DNA of 38,073 bases from Clostridiales bacterium. Its GTDB lineage: Bacteria; Bacillota; Clostridia; Christensenellales; Aristaeellaceae. Shown in pieces: positions 31,197 through 38,073 of this stretch; the stretch's first letter is position 1; each line of letters starts with the position of its first letter. Both the position numbers and the translations under genes were made by a program. The stretch is taken from NCBI GenBank assembly GCA_015056305.1, contig SVGO01000011.1, positions 1 to 38,073 on the forward strand, in the 5' to 3' direction. A model generated the notes under the pieces. That model saw only the letters and a program-made list of their open reading frames with translations. It ran no database searches and was not told the DNA's origin.

Positions 31197-32444
31197 TTGG
31201 ACAGGGTGATCCTGCATTGCGACGCAAACAGCTACTATGCATCCGTCGAATGCCTGTATACGCCAGAAATTCGCCATAAGCCCGTGGCCGTAGGCGGCAG
31301 CGTCGAGGCGCGCCATGGCATCATCCTGACCAAGAATGCGCTCGCCAAGCAATATGGCGTGAAGACGGGCGAAGCCATCTGGCAGGCGAAGCAGAAATGT
31401 CCCGATCTGGTGTGCGTGCCGCCGGATTTTGAGCTCTATGTGCGCTTCAGCGGCAAGATGCGCAGGATCTACGAGCAGTATTCCTCCCGGGTGGAGTCAT
31501 TCGGGCTGGACGAGAGCTGGATCGATCTGACGCAGGCGGGCTTCACGTTCGCCGATGGCGTGGCTGTCGCCGAGGAAATAAGAAACAGAATCCGTGAGGA
31601 ACTGGGCATCACGGTGTCCGTGGGTGTGGCGGACAACAAGATCCTCGCCAAGCTGGGCAGCGATATGAAAAAGCCGGACGCGGTCACCGTGCTGCCGCCC
31701 GAGAGCTTTCGGGAAAAAATCTGGGATCTGCCCGTGCAGGAGCTGCTCTACGTCGGCCCAAGCACCACGCGCAAGCTTGCCCGGCTGGGGATCACGACGA
31801 TCGGCGGACTGGCCTGCTGCGACAGCGCGATTCTCAGCAGCCTGCTGGGCAAAAACGGCCTGACACTCAAGGCCTATGCCAACGGACAGGACCGCACGCC
31901 CGTGATGCCCGTCGATCACCACAGCTGCGTCAAATCCGTGGGCAACAGCACCACCCCGCCGCACGACCTGACGACCATGGACGACGCGCGATGCATCTAT
32001 TATCTGCTCTCAGAGTCCGTCGCCGCGCGGCTGCGCAAGGGCGGCTTCCGCGCGCGATGCATCTCCATCTCCGCCCGCACAACCGATCTGGTCACGCGTT
32101 CGCATCAGGTCATGCTCAGCCGCCCTACAAACCTGACAAGCGAACTCGCCCGCGCAGCGATGGCGCTCTTTTCCGATCGCTTTGCCAGTGGTTTGCCCTA
32201 TCGCAGCGTTGGGCTCTCCTGCAGCATGCTGACCCGGGACGACGAGCCGGTTCAGCTGGATTTCATGGGCAATGAAACACGGCGCATCCATCAGGAGCAG
32301 CTTGAGCGCTCCATCGACTCGCTGCGCAGCCGTTACGGACATCAGATCATCCAGCGCGGCGTGGTGCTGCAGGATCGCGGCTATGCAAACATCAATCCCG
32401 TTGAGGATCATACGGTTCATCCCGTACCCATGTACACAGGCTGA
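31197..32444 (+). CDS. Y-family translesion DNA polymerase (DinB/UvrX type)
   Basis: A 415-aa error-prone DNA polymerase. The palm starts with HCDANSYYASVEC (first catalytic Asp), and GLDESWIDLT near residue 105 gives the second acidic pair. The helix-hairpin-helix region is VGPSTTRKLARLGITTIGGL near 185-205. The little-finger domain includes VKSVGNSTTPPHDL and ends near residue 400. The ORF track starts at 31176. I choose the TTG at 31197 because GAGGTG lies 6 nt upstream and family members begin MDRVILHxD. It is under a LexA-type box, so damage-inducible. A small partner gene follows 29 bp later. Confidence 0.92.
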   Translation: MDRVILHCDANSYYASVECLYTPEIRHKPVAVGGSVEARHGIILTKNALAKQYGVKTGEAIWQAKQKCPDLVCVPPDFELYVRFSGKMRRIYEQYSSRVESFGLDESWIDLTQAGFTFADGVAVAEEIRNRIREELGITVSVGVADNKILAKLGSDMKKPDAVTVLPPESFREKIWDLPVQELLYVGPSTTRKLARLGITTIGGLACCDSAILSSLLGKNGLTLKAYANGQDRTPVMPVDHHSCVKSVGNSTTPPHDLTTMDDARCIYYLLSESVAARLRKGGFRARCISISARTTDLVTRSHQVMLSRPTNLTSELARAAMALFSDRFASGLPYRSVGLSCSMLTRDDEPVQLDFMGNETRRIHQEQLERSIDSLRSRYGHQIIQRGVVLQDRGYANINPVEDHTVHPVPMYTG

Positions 32445-32473
32445 TTCCTTTTGCCATCAGGAGGGCATAAACG

Positions 32474-32731
32474 ATGTCATCATTCCGAAAGAATCCAGCC
32501 AAAATCTTCGTCAAGGTCCGTGCGGATCATCTCATCGGCGGCGGCGTGCGTCCGCTGATGCTGCGCACAGAGGACGGCCCGGCCATGCGCATCGACCGGG
32601 TCACAGACGTGCGCGAAGCGCCCTCGCTCAAGGCTGGCGGGCAGGGCCTCCGCTACACCTGCATGATCGAAGACCGGCGGCTCTATCTTTTTTACGACGA
32701 TCCGCACTGGTTTATCGAGGCGGACGACTGA
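32474..32731 (+). CDS. small conserved protein next to the Y-family polymerase
   Basis: An 85-aa cytoplasmic protein, IFVKVRADHLIGGGVRPLML...RVTDVREAPSLKAGGQGLRYTCMI, with a compact all-beta look and a tryptophan near the end (DPHWFIEADD). I recall similar proteins of about 80 aa beside Y-family polymerases in other Clostridia, but its function is unknown to me. It lies 29 bp after the polymerase with a CAGGAGGG ribosome site, so it should be LexA-controlled too. YolD proteins accompany UvrX in Bacillus, but this sequence does not look like YolD. Confidence 0.8.
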   Translation: MSSFRKNPAKIFVKVRADHLIGGGVRPLMLRTEDGPAMRIDRVTDVREAPSLKAGGQGLRYTCMIEDRRLYLFYDDPHWFIEADD

Positions 32732-32791
32732 CGCGCACACCCCTTCTTTCAGCGGAATACGATAAAGCAGACACGCTGAAAGGAGGGAGGC

Positions 32792-32811
32792 GGAAGGAGC
32801 TTTCCTTCCGT
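32792..32811 (+). promoter_or_regulatory. hairpin between ribosome site and start codon of the DUF4397 gene
   Basis: CGGAAGGA-GCTT-TCCTTCCG is a perfect 8-bp hairpin. AAAGGAGGGAGG (780-791) ends right before it, and the ATG at 32821 lies 9 nt after. If the hairpin folds, the distance from the GGAGG core to the ATG falls from 33 to about 13 nt. Confidence 0.6.
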
Positions 32812-32820
32812 CAAAACGAT

Positions 32821-33291
32821 ATGGAGAACCGCAATATGCCCGTCGTTCCGCTGCCCAATCCAGGCGAGGGCGGCGCCGTCTTCCCCGGCAATGAGAATAC
32901 CGGCGCCATACCCGTCATTCCTCTGCCCAACCCTGGTGAGGGCGGCGCCGTAAACCCCGGCGGCATCATTCAGCCGCTGCCCAATATCACCATTACTGTG
33001 CCTGTTCGCTACGCAGCGGTGCGCTTTCTGAACGCAACGCACGGCTACCCGGCCTTCCGGATCCTCATCGACGGCGTTCGCGCTGCCAATCTGCTCGACG
33101 CGGGCAGCGCCACCGGCTACATCCGCATTCCTGCCGGCAGCCGCACGATCACCGTCGCCGGACAGGACGGCTATATCTATCTTGAGCAGGCGCTCCCCTT
33201 CGCCGCATCGACCACGTCCACGGTCGCCATCATCAACCATGCAGGCGGCCTCACGCTCACGAAGATCGCGGACGCATGCCGGGTGGTGTGA
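32821..33291 (+). CDS. DUF4397-domain protein with proline/glycine-rich N-terminal repeat
   Basis: 156 aa. The N-terminal 45 residues hold two near-copies of (V/I)PLPNPGEGGAV(F/N)PG. A DUF4397 beta domain follows from about residue 60 (VRFLNATHGYPAFRILIDGVRAANLL, GYIRIPAGSRTITV). DUF4397 proteins are often surface or spore-coat related, but this one has no signal peptide. The ORF opens at 32272 in another context. ATGs at 32821 and 32836 both fit, the second with GGAG 10 nt upstream. A hairpin separates the AAAGGAGGGAGG site from the first. It may share the polymerase transcript or have its own. Confidence 0.78.
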   Translation: MENRNMPVVPLPNPGEGGAVFPGNENTGAIPVIPLPNPGEGGAVNPGGIIQPLPNITITVPVRYAAVRFLNATHGYPAFRILIDGVRAANLLDAGSATGYIRIPAGSRTITVAGQDGYIYLEQALPFAASTTSTVAIINHAGGLTLTKIADACRVV

Positions 33292-33302
33292 GGGGGGATG
33301 AT

Positions 33303-33383
33303 GGGACGTTAGGGCTGCCGCCCTAAGACCCGCCAAGGGACTTCGCCCCTTGACCCCATGCTTGCTTCGCGGCGGTTTTAAAA
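33303..33383 (+). repeat. terminator-flanking repeat, copy 7
   Basis: An intact form: GACGTTAGGGCTGCCGCCCTAA, ACCCGCC, AAGGGACTTCGCCCCTT, ACCCCATGC, and CTTCGCGGCGGTTTTAAA. The end lies 11 bp from the terminator. Hairpin 1 is identical to copy 1 and hairpin 2 to copy 3. Confidence 0.86.
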
Positions 33384-33393
33384 TGTTTATGCA

Positions 33394-33424
33394 AAAACGC
33401 CTTCGGCTTTGCCGAAGGCGTTTT
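33394..33424 (+). terminator. bidirectional intrinsic terminator between repeat copies 7 and 8
   Basis: A 14-bp stem AAAACGCCTTCGGC/GCCGAAGGCGTTTT with a TTT loop, with T runs on both strands. The 316-bp gap 33292-33607 holds only this and the two repeat copies. Confidence 0.88.
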
Positions 33425-33437
33425 ACAGTATAGATGT

Positions 33438-33606
33438 TTAATCCCGCTGCAAAGTGAAGAAGGGAGTCTGAGGGTTCGGATTCTCCGAACCGGGACAGGA
33501 GTGAATGACAGCTAAGCAGGGCTGTCAGAGCTGTCCTGAACGACGAGCGTCGAGCGAGGAGATAGAAATCCCTCAGGCAGAGGCTTGGGCGATAGCCCAA
33601 CGTCTC
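33438..33606 (-). repeat. terminator-flanking repeat, copy 8, with nested inner module B
   Basis: Read on the minus strand after the SH3 gene stop: GACGTTGGGCTATCGCCCAA (hairpin 1), CTCTGCC, then hairpin 2 opened as TGAGGGATTT ... CCCTCA by inner module B (about 33474-33565), then ACTCCCTTCTTCACTTTGCAGCGG. The module holds GGACAG-CTC-TGACAGC ... GCTGTCA-TTCACTC-CTGTCC. Its CTC and TTCACTC bulges match the copy at 13440. Confidence 0.83.
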
Positions 33607-33607
33607 C

Positions 33608-35182
33608 TCACCCGTTGCCATCCCAGAAGGCATGCTGAGGCACATAGCCCACTGTGCCATCTGCGCGCAGGACGATATACCAGTCGTCGCCGGAAACACC
33701 GATGATGAAATCATTCGGATTGCTTTCAAACATGCCGCAGGAATCGGCATTCCGGTTGGGCGCTGCGAGCATCAGCGCGCCACGTTCCCAATACGCCTCC
33801 CGAAGCTGCATCTGCGGGAACGCACAGGCGAGCTGCGCTTTTTCGCTTTCGTCAAAGGCGAGGTATTGGGTCATCATATAGCCCGTTATGGCGTTTTTGC
33901 CGCGGCCGATCTGCACCTTCGTCCATGTATCCCCGCGTTCGAGCACCAGCACGGGCGTGCGGTTATAAAATTTACCGTAGGAATATGCGCCCTTATCCGG
34001 CTCCGCACGCAGATGCAGGCGGTCTGCAGGGTTGGGATTATTCACCAGCGCATAGGCATTTTGATCAAGCTGCGCATACATCTCCTCATACGTCGGCGCA
34101 AGCATCATATGCTGATTGATCAGCGTTCCCCACGGCGATGAACCATAGACGTATCCGTCATTGCGGTAGACAGTTGTCTGCCCTTCAGGCGCAATATAGT
34201 CCGGTCCGAGCGCGCGCACGCCGCTGTCATCCACCCCGGTGAGCACCCAGCTGCCCTCGTCCACACGATTAAAGCTATACATCATCACGCCGGAGCCGAT
34301 AAACACCTCGCCGTCGCCTGCGTGATAGGTATCCATGACCGCATCGCCCGTAAACCAGATCGATGCGACACGCTTAAAAAACGCGCCGTCCCAGTCATCG
34401 ATGCGCAGGCAGACGCGGCCGCCCACCGCATCAAAATGCTTCGTGGAATCAAACAGCCTTGCCGCATGCACACGGGAAATATCCATATCCCGCAGCGTAT
34501 CGCCATCCTCCGCCTGCGAGCGGGCAAAGGCTTCATTCTTCGTCAGCGGATACAAGCCGTCCGTCGGATCTGCATCGAATGTATCGATGTCAAATTTCGC
34601 CAGCTCAAGGCTCTGTGCAAATTCCTCACTCACCTCAAGAGGCGCATACATCCAGCGGGCGCGGATGTTCTCATTCTCGTCTTCGTCGGTTTCCTCGTAC
34701 CAGAGCTTGCCGTCTCCTACCCAGCTCCACATGCCCGAAATCCCGTTTTCATTGGGCGAATAGGACAGCGTGCTCACCTGACCCCAGCATCCCTCAGACT
34801 TGACCGCGCCGTAATGCACGGAGGATTCATTCTCCCTGTCGTGATAGGTATACCAAAGCGAATCCCCGCCGGTATCGATGAGCAGACTGGGCAGCTGATC
34901 GCCATCATAGACGGCATTGGTGTTGTCGATGGTCAGCGTATACGAGGAATCATCCTGCGCCTTTTCGGCCATGCACAGGATATTGTCTTCACCCTGCTTG
35001 AGAATCAGCGCAAACTGACCGCAGCTCTCGTTGCCCCAGCCGTCATGCGCTGCGATTGCATATCCCGGATGGACGGATGCGCACAGATCGACCACGGCCT
35101 GCGGCAGCGCGGGGACTTCCTCGGCGCATGCACATCCGGCAGCAAAGGCAAGCATCAGCAGCAGGGTGATCAGCTTTTTCAT
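33608..35182 (-). CDS. secreted protein with bacterial SH3 domains
   Basis: 524 aa with an N-terminal signal peptide (MKKLITLLLMLAFAAGCACA). A lipobox (AAGC) gives a possible lipoprotein. The middle has a long beta-rich region with no known family that I can name. An SH3_3-type domain lies near residues 375-440 (NPNPADRLHLRAEPDKGAYSYGKFYN, GYMMTQYLAF), and a second degenerate one at the C-terminus (SGDDWYIVLRADGTVGYVPQHAF). SH3 domains of this kind bind cell wall. The ORF opens at 35188 with TTG, but GGAG lies 10 nt before the ATG at 35182. It follows the Mbeg1-like gene by 35 bp and probably shares its transcript. Confidence 0.82.
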   Translation of the reverse strand: MKKLITLLLMLAFAAGCACAEEVPALPQAVVDLCASVHPGYAIAAHDGWGNESCGQFALILKQGEDNILCMAEKAQDDSSYTLTIDNTNAVYDGDQLPSLLIDTGGDSLWYTYHDRENESSVHYGAVKSEGCWGQVSTLSYSPNENGISGMWSWVGDGKLWYEETDEDENENIRARWMYAPLEVSEEFAQSLELAKFDIDTFDADPTDGLYPLTKNEAFARSQAEDGDTLRDMDISRVHAARLFDSTKHFDAVGGRVCLRIDDWDGAFFKRVASIWFTGDAVMDTYHAGDGEVFIGSGVMMYSFNRVDEGSWVLTGVDDSGVRALGPDYIAPEGQTTVYRNDGYVYGSSPWGTLINQHMMLAPTYEEMYAQLDQNAYALVNNPNPADRLHLRAEPDKGAYSYGKFYNRTPVLVLERGDTWTKVQIGRGKNAITGYMMTQYLAFDESEKAQLACAFPQMQLREAYWERGALMLAAPNRNADSCGMFESNPNDFIIGVSGDDWYIVLRADGTVGYVPQHAFWDGNG

Positions 35183-35217
35183 TTGCAATCATCTCCTTTG
35201 ATAACAAGACGTGCCTG

Positions 35218-36423
35218 TTATGCTTTTTCTTCCCTGTCCGCGCTCCTATCGATGAATTTTTCCGCAAGCCGTTCCAGCTTTTCTGCGTTCTTTTCGGCGC
35301 TGCGCTGGGCAATCATGGTGCGGATCTGCCCGGCAGCATCCTCAAACCAATCCGGCAGCGTCTCCTTGAGCGACGTACCCAGCCGCTTGAAGGAATCGAT
35401 GATGATCTCTTTTGTCTCCTCGTCCATAGAAGAGGCTGCGCGCAGGATCGCCCGGACGTTTCTTCCCTCAAACAGATCGGAAAGATTGCGTCCGTCCGAA
35501 GCGCTGAGCACGCTGTACACGCCGTCGATCACGCGCTGTCGTTCCTGATTATCCAGCGTGGAGAGCCAGTTTTTGATCGTGTCCTCCGCCAGACGGCTCT
35601 CGCGCGTGCGCTCCGGCACGGTGATAAAGCTGCCGCCCATGACCTGCCAGGTATAGGGATTATGCTGGAAGAGGCCGACCGCATCGCTTTTCACGACGAT
35701 AAACGGCTCCGCATGCCACAGCAGAATGCCGATGAGCGACGACTGCGGCACCAGCGTATGGATGCGCATATCGATCTGGTGGAATTCCCTGCTTTGGATA
35801 ATCTGCTCATTGAATCCCGGCCCGTCAAAATTATACACGCAGGCGATCCGCTCCTGCACCGCCGGCGGCGCAAAGATGCCGGCATACGCCGCCAGATTGC
35901 CGCCCTTGGAATGGCCGCCGAGAATCGCCGTCATCGGCAGAACGGACGACGCGCGCGCAATATACTCCAGCGCAGCGCCCTGCGCGGGCACCTCGCTTGA
36001 AAAGCTCATGTTGAAATCTTCCTTCCAGCCGACGACGGTGGAATCCGTACCGCGGAAAGCGACAAACGCAGGGCCGGCCGGCGGAAGGAACGTGATGGCC
36101 GAAAACTGCGTTTCTTCATTATATTGGTTCACATAGCCCGTCAGGCGTATCGTGCCGAAGCGCTCGGAATCCTTCACCGCCTCCAGCAGCAGGCAGTCCT
36201 CTTTGACGGAATCGATCATGCAGGAAGAGGACAGGCCGTGCTCCAGAAAATACTCCGCCACGTCCGCAAGCATCGCGCCTTCCCGGGAGAATTCCCCGGA
36301 TACCAGACCGTCATAAGGCATATACGACAGATAGCTGAGCACTAAAGCGTCCACCGCGCAAAGCGGCACCTGTGCAAAAGGGATATCGCCCCGCCATAGC
36401 ACATAATCGATGATATTGGCCAT
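35218..36423 (-). CDS. Mbeg1-like (DUF2974) alpha/beta-hydrolase-fold protein
   Basis: A 401-aa lipase-like protein. An N-terminal segment YVLWRGDIPFAQVPLCAVDALVLSYLSY and VAFRGTDSTVVGWKEDFNMSF precede the nucleophile elbow GGHSKGGNLAAY near residue 175, followed by VYNFDGPGF, all typical of DUF2974. A C-terminal helical tail (EKNAEKLERLAEKF) may mediate contacts. Substrate unknown. The ORF opens at 36450, but AAGGAG lies 5 nt before the ATG at 36423. It is the first gene of an operon with the SH3 protein, behind a consensus promoter. Confidence 0.88.
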   Translation of the reverse strand: MANIIDYVLWRGDIPFAQVPLCAVDALVLSYLSYMPYDGLVSGEFSREGAMLADVAEYFLEHGLSSSCMIDSVKEDCLLLEAVKDSERFGTIRLTGYVNQYNEETQFSAITFLPPAGPAFVAFRGTDSTVVGWKEDFNMSFSSEVPAQGAALEYIARASSVLPMTAILGGHSKGGNLAAYAGIFAPPAVQERIACVYNFDGPGFNEQIIQSREFHQIDMRIHTLVPQSSLIGILLWHAEPFIVVKSDAVGLFQHNPYTWQVMGGSFITVPERTRESRLAEDTIKNWLSTLDNQERQRVIDGVYSVLSASDGRNLSDLFEGRNVRAILRAASSMDEETKEIIIDSFKRLGTSLKETLPDWFEDAAGQIRTMIAQRSAEKNAEKLERLAEKFIDRSADREEKA

Positions 36424-36435
36424 GATTTCTCCTTC

Positions 36436-36456
36436 CCCATGCCGCGCCATGCGGCA
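36436..36456 (-). promoter_or_regulatory. 5'-UTR hairpin beside the ribosome site of the Mbeg1-like gene
   Basis: On the minus strand CATGCCGC-ATGGC-GCGGCATG is an 8-bp stem in the short leader, directly followed by GGGGAAGGAG. Folding could affect access to the ribosome site or protect the 5' end. Confidence 0.55.
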
Positions 36457-36469
36457 TGCCTATGGCTAG

Positions 36470-36498
36470 ATTATAGGTCCGCCCTTACCATCTGTCAA
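36470..36498 (-). promoter_or_regulatory. consensus sigma-A promoter of the Mbeg1-SH3 operon
   Basis: TTGACA, 17-bp spacer, TATAAT on the minus strand, a perfect match, about 46 bp before the ATG. Confidence 0.9.
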
Positions 36499-36540
36499 CA
36501 AAAGGGGGACTGACCGCCGATCGTTCAAACTGCTGTGCAT

Positions 36541-36574
36541 GCCTGAAAACGCAATAAAAATTGAATTTTCAGGC
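36541..36574. other. inverted repeat between divergent promoters
   Basis: GCCTGAAAA and TTTTCAGGC form a 9-bp perfect inverted repeat with a 16-bp AT-rich gap, between the Mbeg1 and esterase promoters. It may be an operator. A catabolite-repression-like TGAAAACGCAATAA overlaps its left arm but lacks the final C. Confidence 0.45.
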
Positions 36575-36594
36575 AATTTTGCGATCCTTTTGAA

Positions 36595-36623
36595 TTGACA
36601 GACCCGCTGTCGTGTTTTATACT
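36595..36623 (+). promoter_or_regulatory. sigma-A promoter of the esterase operon
   Basis: TTGACA, 17-bp spacer, TATACT on the plus strand, leaving a leader of about 70 nt before the TTG start. Confidence 0.85.
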
Positions 36624-36699
36624 TACATGCATATCTCCGCGGATGGGGTTTATTTCCTATGCACGGGATAGATCGCATGAATATCTGGGAGGCGTCAAT

Positions 36700-37461
36700 T
36701 TGCTTCACACCTGGTCTGTGACGATCCCGCAGCTGAAGCCCTTGGGGCTCAAGCGCCGCGCATACCTGTATCTGCCCCGTGCATATGACGAGGAGCCGGA
36801 TCGCCGTTTCCCCGTTCTGTATATGCTCGACGGCCAGAACGTATTTCTGGACAGTGAAGCGTCCTTCGGACGCTCGTGGCGGATGTACGACTATATGAAC
36901 TTCTCTGAGGCACCGGTCATCATCGTCGCCGTGGAGTCCAACCGCATCGGAAACAACCGCTTGTGCGAATACTCGCCCTTCACGCACACCGAGTCCAAAC
37001 TCGGCGAGATCGAAGGGCGCGGGCGCATCATGATGGACTGGATGGCGCACACGCTCAAGCCGCAGATCGACAAATACTTCCGCACGCTGCCTGACCGCAA
37101 GCACACAGCCATCGCCGGCTCGTCCATGGGCGGCCTGCTCAGCCTGTATGCAGTCTGTCAGTACAGCGATACATTCGGCCGGGCCGCCTGTCTTTCGCCC
37201 AGCCTCTGGGTTGATCCCGACAAGGTACGCCGCATGCTCAAGCGTGCGCGCATTCAGGAAGACACCATCGTCTACATGGACTACGGCTCGGACGAAATGG
37301 GCAATCATCCCGAGACGGCAGACGTTCTGCCCAGCGCATTCCAGTCCCTGTACGCCAAGGGCGTACACCTCACCTTCCGCATTGTCCCCCACGGCGTGCA
37401 CAGCGAGACCTGCTGGGAAGAGCAGGTTCCTGTCCTCATGGCGTGTCTGGGTCTTATATAA
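36700..37461 (+). CDS. alpha/beta-hydrolase esterase (esterase D-like)
   Basis: 253 aa. LYLPRAYDEEPDRRFPVLYMLDGQNVF opens the fold. SSMGG near residue 150 is the nucleophile elbow, YMDYGSDEMG near 200 the acid region, and PHGVHSETCW near 230 the histidine, as in esterase D and feruloyl or acetyl-xylan esterase relatives. The ORF opens at 36595, but that codon lies in the -35 box. GGGAGG lies 7 nt before a TTG at 36700, which I take as start. It is the first gene of an operon with a second esterase; RNA copy B fills the gap starting directly after this stop. Confidence 0.85.
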   Translation: MLHTWSVTIPQLKPLGLKRRAYLYLPRAYDEEPDRRFPVLYMLDGQNVFLDSEASFGRSWRMYDYMNFSEAPVIIVAVESNRIGNNRLCEYSPFTHTESKLGEIEGRGRIMMDWMAHTLKPQIDKYFRTLPDRKHTAIAGSSMGGLLSLYAVCQYSDTFGRAACLSPSLWVDPDKVRRMLKRARIQEDTIVYMDYGSDEMGNHPETADVLPSAFQSLYAKGVHLTFRIVPHGVHSETCWEEQVPVLMACLGLI

Positions 37462-37545
37462 CCGGCATGCTGCCGGGAGCATTTCCGACAAAGTACTGTA
37501 AATCTCGGACTCAGGCTCACGTGACCGATGCTTTGCAGATTTACA
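37462..37545 (+). ncRNA. candidate structured intercistronic RNA, copy B
   Basis: It begins at the base after the esterase stop codon. P1 is CCGGCA-TGC-TGCCGG. The block TTTCCGACAAA is at 482-492. P2 is TGTAAATCT (497-505) with AGATTTACA (537-545). The inner arm is CGG-AC-TCA / TGA-CCG, with a 2-nt bulge as in copy A. CCGATGCTTTGC is at 525-536. CAAAG (489-493) could pair with CTTTG (531-535). P1 and P2 are paired in both copies but with different sequences. The ribosome site of the next gene lies about 18 nt after P2. Confidence 0.72.
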
Positions 37546-37576
37546 TAACAAATCTACCTGTTAAAGGAGCTTACGA

Positions 37577-38073
37577 ATGGAAATCCGTTATTTCAAGAAT
37601 TATTCCCACTGCCTCGGCCGCGACATGGAGATGAAGGTCTATGGTCATCGCGGCAAGCCGGTGCTCTTTATCCCCTGTCAGGCGGGTCGTTTCATGGACT
37701 TTGAGGCCTTCCACATGGACGACGTGTTCCGTCCGTGGATCGACGCGGGCAAGGTGATGGTCTTCTCCATCGACACCATCGACGGCGAGACCTGGGCCAA
37801 CAAGGGCGGCGACAACCGCTGGCGCATTGAGCGCCACGAGGCGTGGTTCCACTACATCGTCGACGAGGTCGTGCCGCAGATCCATCATCTGGCGGGCGAG
37901 CGCAACTGGCATCAGGAGATGATCATGACCTTCGGCTGCTCCATGGGCGCGCAGCACGCGGCGAACCTGATCTTCCGCCGTCCGGACCTGTTCGACAGCT
38001 GTCTGGCGCTTTCTGGCGTGTATGATTCCCGCGACGCCTTCGGCGGCTACATGGACGATCTGGTTTACGCCAA
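37577..38073 (+). CDS. esterase family protein (3' end beyond the window)
   Basis: The first 165 codons of a second esterase-fold protein. MEIRYFKNYSHCLGRDMEMKVYGHRGKPVLFIPCQAG opens it, and GCSMGAQHA near residue 124 is the nucleophile elbow with the LSGVYDSRDAF strand after it. This matches the putative-esterase (PF00756) family. AAAGGAG lies 7 nt before the ATG. Being cut by the window edge it is absent from the ORF track. It is in the same operon as the 36700 esterase, separated by RNA copy B and a short spacer. Confidence 0.88.
   Translation, partial: MEIRYFKNYSHCLGRDMEMKVYGHRGKPVLFIPCQAGRFMDFEAFHMDDVFRPWIDAGKVMVFSIDTIDGETWANKGGDNRWRIERHEAWFHYIVDEVVPQIHHLAGERNWHQEMIMTFGCSMGAQHAANLIFRRPDLFDSCLALSGVYDSRDAFGGYMDDLVYA

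Noticed and set aside
36543-36557. Catabolite-response (cre) site upstream of the esterase promoter
   Set aside because: TGAAAACGCAATAA lacks the final C and a proper right half. It is explained by the inverted repeat it lies in.
37462-37545. RNA element as an HDV-like, twister-sister or hatchet ribozyme
   Set aside because: Short strings such as CCGGCATG and GGCCGACG recall those ribozymes, but the helix order and conserved core are not met in both copies. Cleavage is not excluded, only not supported.
1-38073. CRISPR arrays, insertion-sequence transposases, prophage or toxin-antitoxin genes
   Set aside because: I looked for regular spaced repeats, transposase or integrase motifs and small toxin pairs and saw none. 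The only repeats are the intergenic palindromic families described.

Overview
ORGANISM. The window looks like the chromosome of a GC-rich Clostridia-type Firmicute (Bacillota). The evidence is strong AGGAGG-type ribosome sites, sigma-A promoters (TTGACA-17-TATAAT), CCA-encoding tRNA genes, DegV, LytR-CpsA-Psr and Mbeg1-like proteins, a CpsC/CpsD/CpsB phosphoregulatory trio, and a DUF3794 (SipL-like) spore-morphogenesis protein. A Christensenellales/Oscillospirales-like gut anaerobe is my guess; the sequence shown does not prove it. No phage, insertion sequence, CRISPR array or plasmid functions are visible.

LAYOUT. 1-350: tRNA operon Pro-Glu-Ile2 on the minus strand. 453-7.8 kb: PLP lyase, SDR, DAACS symporter, MATE exporter, LCP protein, DegV. 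8-13.4 kb: CofE-like protein, GH31 glucosidase, and a metallo-hydrolase plus alpha/beta-hydrolase pair. 13.4-13.8 kb: two tRNA-Ser genes next to a broken tRNA-Ser 3'-end duplicate. 13.9-21.3 kb: SipL-like protein, GH2, GNAT, sugar O-acetyltransferase, DUF4965 protein. 21.5-28.4 kb: voltage-gated K+ channel, SseB-like protein, anion permease, XRE-desulfoferrodoxin fusion, HAD and GH43 arabinanase, HTH protein with a histone-like linker. 28.5-30.8 kb: cpsC-cpsD-cpsB. 31-33.3 kb: tRNA-Trp, then an SOS-type Y-family polymerase with a small partner and a DUF4397 protein. 33.6-38 kb: SH3 and Mbeg1 proteins, then an esterase operon cut by the window end.

HOW THE GENES WORK TOGETHER. Several glycosidases without signal peptides (GH31, GH2), a secreted GH43 arabinanase, a sugar acetyltransferase and esterases point to use of plant or host polysaccharides. 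The polymerase operon has a LexA-type operator and should be part of the damage response.

WHAT STANDS OUT. (1) Two copies (19265-19355 and 37462-37545) of a roughly 85-90 nt structured intercistronic RNA. Each starts directly after an upstream stop codon, keeps the unpaired blocks TTTCCGACAAA and CCGAYGCTTTGC, and has stems that covary between copies. I do not recognise it as a known riboswitch or ribozyme. (2) Eight copies of a two-hairpin intergenic repeat, all with the 3' end facing an intrinsic terminator 11-41 bp away. (3) Two smaller structured modules nested inside these repeats; three of the four insertions that hit a hairpin, including one in a tRNA T-arm copy, are in the hairpin loop or arm. 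Together (2) and (3) suggest a layered family of non-autonomous, hairpin-targeting elements.
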